This document shows, in pieces, positions 58,092 through 64,000 of a stretch of DNA of 64,000 nt. A model generated the notes under the pieces. The model searched no databases and was not told the origin of the DNA. It was given only the letters and a program-made list of their open reading frames with translations. The translations under genes and the position numbers were made by a program. Source of the stretch: Pohlia nutans (lineage: Eukaryota > Streptophyta > Bryopsida > Bryales > Mniaceae); the NCBI GenBank assembly GCA_022496805.1, contig CM040086.1, forward strand, positions 4,280,501 through 4,344,500, given 5' to 3'. How positions within the stretch are numbered: the first letter of the stretch is position 1; every line of letters begins with the position of its first letter.

Positions 58092-58397
58092 CCTTTCAAT
58101 AAATAATGTTGTTATCAAATTATTGTAATAAAGGCTCCAAAATTTTGTGGTTTATATTTTACCAATTATCCAATGTACTTGTGTGTTTTTTGTTTCATTG
58201 ATTGCATGAATTGGAATGTATGCAAATGAAAGTGACATTCAATGATTTGTTTCATTATAAACATGCATATATTAAACTCAATTGATAAAATGTATGTAAA
58301 ATTTATGTACATTCAATTTTGGCACTTTATAGGTAAAATATGACTATATTTTCTTCAAACGTACAAAAATTCAACATGTGCACTTTTAATATGGCAC

Positions 58398-58423
58398 GTG
58401 CACTTTTAACGAATCAAGTGTTT
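58398..58423. repeat. right terminal inverted repeat of the giant element
   Basis: Perfect inverted match to 39856-39881. A further GTGCACTTTTAA lies just inside, at 58378-58389. Confidence 0.8.
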
Positions 58424-60360
58424 TTATTGGATTTGAAACTTTATCGTTATCTCATCTTACTTGCAAGTATATCAAATCTAGTTGGAGGCTACATTTAAGA
58501 TATATGTTGACCAATCCCTTGTCATCACTAAATTTTCCATTCATATAGCATATGAAAGTTTTTACAATAAACAAGTAATTTCTTTAGTTGTTGAGTACTT
58601 GGAGAATGAGAGTTTTATAATAAAAAATGGTTGCCACTGTAGTTGATGTCATCAACCTTTTAATAGTATCCTATCACAATGGTATTAATATCATTTCAAT
58701 AATATTTCAGTAATACTTCATCGTGATACTCCAATATTAATACATTTTCAATAAAATCCTTTAAATAATATTTCAAAGCTATACAATTAAAAGCATATTA
58801 TTGAGAGGATATTATCTTCAAATAATATTATTTTGTTCTAAAATGGAACAATAAACAGATACAATAATGAACAAAATGACAACATGAAATGGTACTATAA
58901 ATGAAATGAACAAAAAATAGCCTTGTTTGAATTGTTTAGAGCATCTGCAATCCTTGCACGGCAACCAATACATAGAAACTCTATTGCAGAGTAGAGCCAA
59001 AACCGAGACGTTGTGTTCTATGATGTGCAGACGGCATCTACCACGTGATCCTTCTAGGCAACAACCATTGACATCAAAACGCAACGAAAAGAAGTTGAAG
59101 GTCGAACCTTGCCAACGTTGTTTTGTGTCTGCAATTGTTAGTCCAAAGGCACTACCAAATGTCCCCATTTCTCCTACCACACTTGCAAGTTGCAGTAGGA
59201 CATGATCTTTGGTTATCTTCACCAACTTGCCATTGCCCTAAACCCTAAATCTCACCCTAAACTTTAAATTAGATACTCTAACAAGTTGAAGAATATTCCA
59301 AATGACACAATATATTATGACTTTCATTTGAGGCCTAAAACATCAAATGGAGTTATTGTTATTCTTACTCTTACTTCTACTTACTTTCAAAAATTTAGTC
59401 AACGAATGTGCTCGCAAACGTGTGTAGCAATGTATAACCCTAGTGATTTGATTGAGAGCATAAAAATAAAGTACTCGTCTAAAACTTAGCTTAACTAATT
59501 TTTAAGTCAAACCAATTGAGGGATATTAATGTAAATTGGTTTGGCCTTCTGTCGTCGGCCTAAATGTTCTTTGTGTTCCACATGTTCCATGTGCTACCCG
59601 TATAATTCTCGTGCTTCCTGAATTTTGTGTCTTCTCCATGTCCCCATATATTGATATGTTCCTTGTTCCTCCTGTCTTTGATTTGTTCTTTTTAGAACGA
59701 TTTATCTATAAACTAATTCAATTTGTTGTGACAAAATTTGATTGAAAATCCATAACTTTTACACCCTAAGTCCAAAAACCACAAACCAAATATGGTGTAC
59801 TCCTACTTGTCAAGAGCTTTTTGAAATGCCAATAATGACATCAAAACTATTATATTCCATTTTTCATAATTTAATTTGATCCACGATGAAGAAATTCGAT
59901 TAAAAATGCATAACTTTCACACCACAGATTCAAATGCAAAAAAAATAATCCGTGCACACTTCCTCGACAAGAGCTTCCAATAATATCAAGAACACAACCA
60001 AGGACACACGGTTAGGACATCTCAACCTAAAAACCAAACAAAACAAACAAACAACATTCCTCAATGTTTAGAAATTTTAAACCATATTTCTTTTAAATTA
60101 TGGGAATAGTGAATACTGTAGTAAAGGAACGAGAAATTGTTATATTTTATAATAACGAACATAGAACAAATATGTTTTAAAGATCAATTTGTAACTGATA
60201 CGAATTCTCTTTACAATCACTTCCAAAAATCACACACATTTCAGATTTTCACCAAAACTTGTGAAAAAACCACGAGATCTTAATAGACACATGGCTTTCA
60301 TTAACTAAAAATAAAACAAATAAAAAAATAAAAATCTCACTGGTAGTTGCGAAATTCAGT
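58424..60360. other. no gene recognised
   Basis: AT-rich intergenic DNA upstream of the tubulin gene. Short frames at 58818-59225 (minus) and 59286-59745 (plus) lack motifs. Confidence 0.5.
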
Positions 60361-62528
<2,168 letters not shown>

Positions 62529-63145
62529 ATGTCTTGATTGGTTTGTGTAGGCTCTGGTATCCATCTGTAATGGGTGACAGTGGTGCTTGCGTGCAGAACT
62601 GGTTTTTGTAAATGACCCTATCATAATGTCTTGACTTTTCACCCCATCATCTTTGCAAGCTTGTCGTGACTGCTGGTATATGTGATACGTATGTACGCTT
62701 GTTTGATAATGATCGAGGGATTAGAGTGCGATGCGAGCAGTATCGCGAATGAGCGACGGTATTTGGCTGTGAATTTCTTGGCTGTGGTTGCGGAATTGAA
62801 GCAATGTGATGTCAGGATCATGAGACTATGCGAACGATTCACGAGCTCACTACACAAATATTCTAATCAATATGGTGCTCCATGCACGTGGCCTCTGTTG
62901 TAGTGGTTATGGTCTTTACTGGAGCTCGTACATGATTGGGTTTGCCGTTGTTGAATAATCAAGATATCTGTTGTAATTGTCGGCCAACATCCGTTGCATT
63001 GTTCAAAATTTAGGACTCGAGTCTGGTATAGCTTGGCTCTTTTACCGTGGTTCTCATTATGGTATATTGAGAATTCCGTTGCATCAAGACACTGCACACC
63101 CTTCCGAGATAAGAAGCACCTTTGAGAACTGGAGCGGAGTATACC
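62529..63145. other. alpha-tubulin 3' flank
   Basis: TGTAATGGGTGACAG and TTTTTGTAAATGACC within about 80 bp of the stop resemble plant far-upstream polyadenylation elements, but no definite signal can be named. No other gene is seen. Confidence 0.35.
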
Positions 63146-63695
63146 TTAACCCTTTAACGTCCCGATTCAACACTGTTTTCAAAGATTTGTTATAAAATGG
63201 TTGATGAGAAACGGAAATGGAGTTGATGTACAAAACAAAGTTGCAAATGTCAATGTGTAGATAACATCCGTACGGTTGGATTCATCATATTTATTATTAA
63301 TAATTGGAAAGTAATTTTGCAAGGTTTTCTCTTGAAATTCAATTAAAAATCCAATATTAACACAATTTTTTTTAAAGATATTGTAATGAAATTAGAATGA
63401 CATGCACTACGAGATGGTATGGTTTTCGTTATTTGATTCTACTTACTATGGAAAATTATATTTAAGCTCTTTCTTTTTGAACTAAGATTGAAACTTGACA
63501 TTAATCACTTTTGTAAATATTCAAATATTCACATTATCTTATTTGGAAGATCTATACCGTACAAATGGTATTCAACTAGCACAAGAGTGAAAAAAAAAAA
63601 AAAAGAGGATGAAAAACATCCGGTAACTACAGAAATCGAGGTGCTCAAATTCATCCGGCGTCCAGAATCTGGATGCCGGCGCGCTAAAGGGTTAA
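63146..63695. mobile_element. TTAA-flanked element (ACGTCCC subfamily)
   Basis: Begins TTAACCCTTTAACGTCCCGA and ends GGCGCGCTAAAGGGTTAA, 550 bp with TTAA on both sides. Its left half is closely related to 40112-40385. No coding capacity. Confidence 0.7.
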
Positions 63696-64000
63696 ACTGA
63701 CAGAATAAGGGAATTGGTAACCGGGGAGTGCAAAAAGCATGAAGTGAAGCCATGAATGTGCTCCTGGATCAACTACCACTCCTCGTAATGACCTAAACCA
63801 CAGATCTCGGAACTTGCAATACTGGTCTATTCTTTATTTTCAAGAATCAAATAACTACTTCTGGAAGAAGTATTACACATAGATGTGGAATTTCAACCCA
63901 ACAATCAAAAAACTAGTTATCGATAATCTCTACTTTCATGGATTCTACTCTTCAACTCTATCAACTATTCGACTTTAAGTCCAATGATACTTCCACTCTA
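63696..64000. other. no feature seen
   Basis: Ordinary intergenic DNA to the window edge. Confidence 0.5.

Larger units (their letters stand above)
39856..58423. mobile_element. candidate giant (18.6-kb) DNA transposon
   Basis: A perfect 26-bp inverted repeat (39856-39881 and 58398-58423; outer part AAACACTTGATTCGTTAAAA) bounds the region. Inside, two gene blocks read outward: minus 41415-49147 and plus 55164-58091. Mirror-oriented arrays of palindromic minisatellite lie upstream of both (about 49475-50330 and 53570-54930). The plus gene resembles a family with RNase H-fold-like catalytic signatures and could be the transposase. The repeat GTGCACTTTTAA recurs beside the right TIR. I find no convincing target duplication; flanks are CCTTT and TTATT. 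Later insertions occupy about 40112-40385 and 43.34-47.88 kb. The definition rests on the TIR and symmetry, not on a recognised superfamily. Confidence 0.65.

Noticed and set aside
39856..58423. Assigning the giant element to the CACTA superfamily because its TIR contains CACTT
   Set aside because: The perfect repeat starts three bases earlier, no 3-bp duplication is present (AAA against TTT), and neither gene resembles TnpA or TnpD.
39856..58423. An endogenous large DNA virus or Polinton
   Set aside because: No capsid, packaging ATPase, protein-primed polymerase or protease can be recognised, and the TIRs are very short.

Overview
This looks like nuclear DNA of a streptophyte (plant lineage), most likely a non-flowering plant or a charophycean alga. 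The only confident host gene encodes an alpha-tubulin of the plant/green-alga type with a single early intron. It is very GC-rich and stands out from an AT-rich background packed with transposons of plant families (Ty3/gypsy, Ty1/copia, CACTA-ended, pogo/Tc1-like and Harbinger-like elements). The species cannot be fixed from the sequence alone.

Layout. 1-4987: decayed Ty3/gypsy retrotransposon on the minus strand, cut by the window edge. 5.2-7.7 kb: MITEs and a 1-kb foldback element. 7801-14916: a copia-type element carrying only a gag-like frame, split by a young, intact, oppositely oriented copia element (8802-14447) with a 1357-residue polyprotein. 15-38.6 kb: essentially gene-free, AT-rich DNA holding a family of TTAA-flanked elements with CCCCTAA termini (one nested in another), small CACTA-ended MITEs, two Harbinger-like elements, a 1.5-kb foldback element and several long inverted repeats. 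38684-39595: pogo/Tigger-like remnant.

39856-58423 is the most interesting part: a candidate 18.6-kb DNA transposon bounded by a perfect 26-bp inverted repeat. It carries two outward-reading gene blocks. The left block (minus strand) is a large gene of unknown function, now split by a 4.5-kb CCGG-rich retroelement-like insertion and by a nonsense codon. The right block (plus strand) is an intact 975-codon frame with RNase H-fold/DUF7869-like motifs, a plausible transposase. Each block is preceded by an array of 50-60-bp repeats, each repeat holding a near-perfect GC-rich palindrome; the two arrays are in mirror orientation around a 3-kb spacer. I know of no described element with this architecture.

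60.4-62.6 kb: alpha-tubulin gene. 63146-63695: another TTAA-flanked element.

The window is therefore mainly a transposon graveyard with a few young insertions. Nonsense codons in its old coding regions are all TGA or TAG at sites where CGA or CAG would fit, which suggests decay through methylated-cytosine deamination. All family assignments are by reading motifs; no searches were run.
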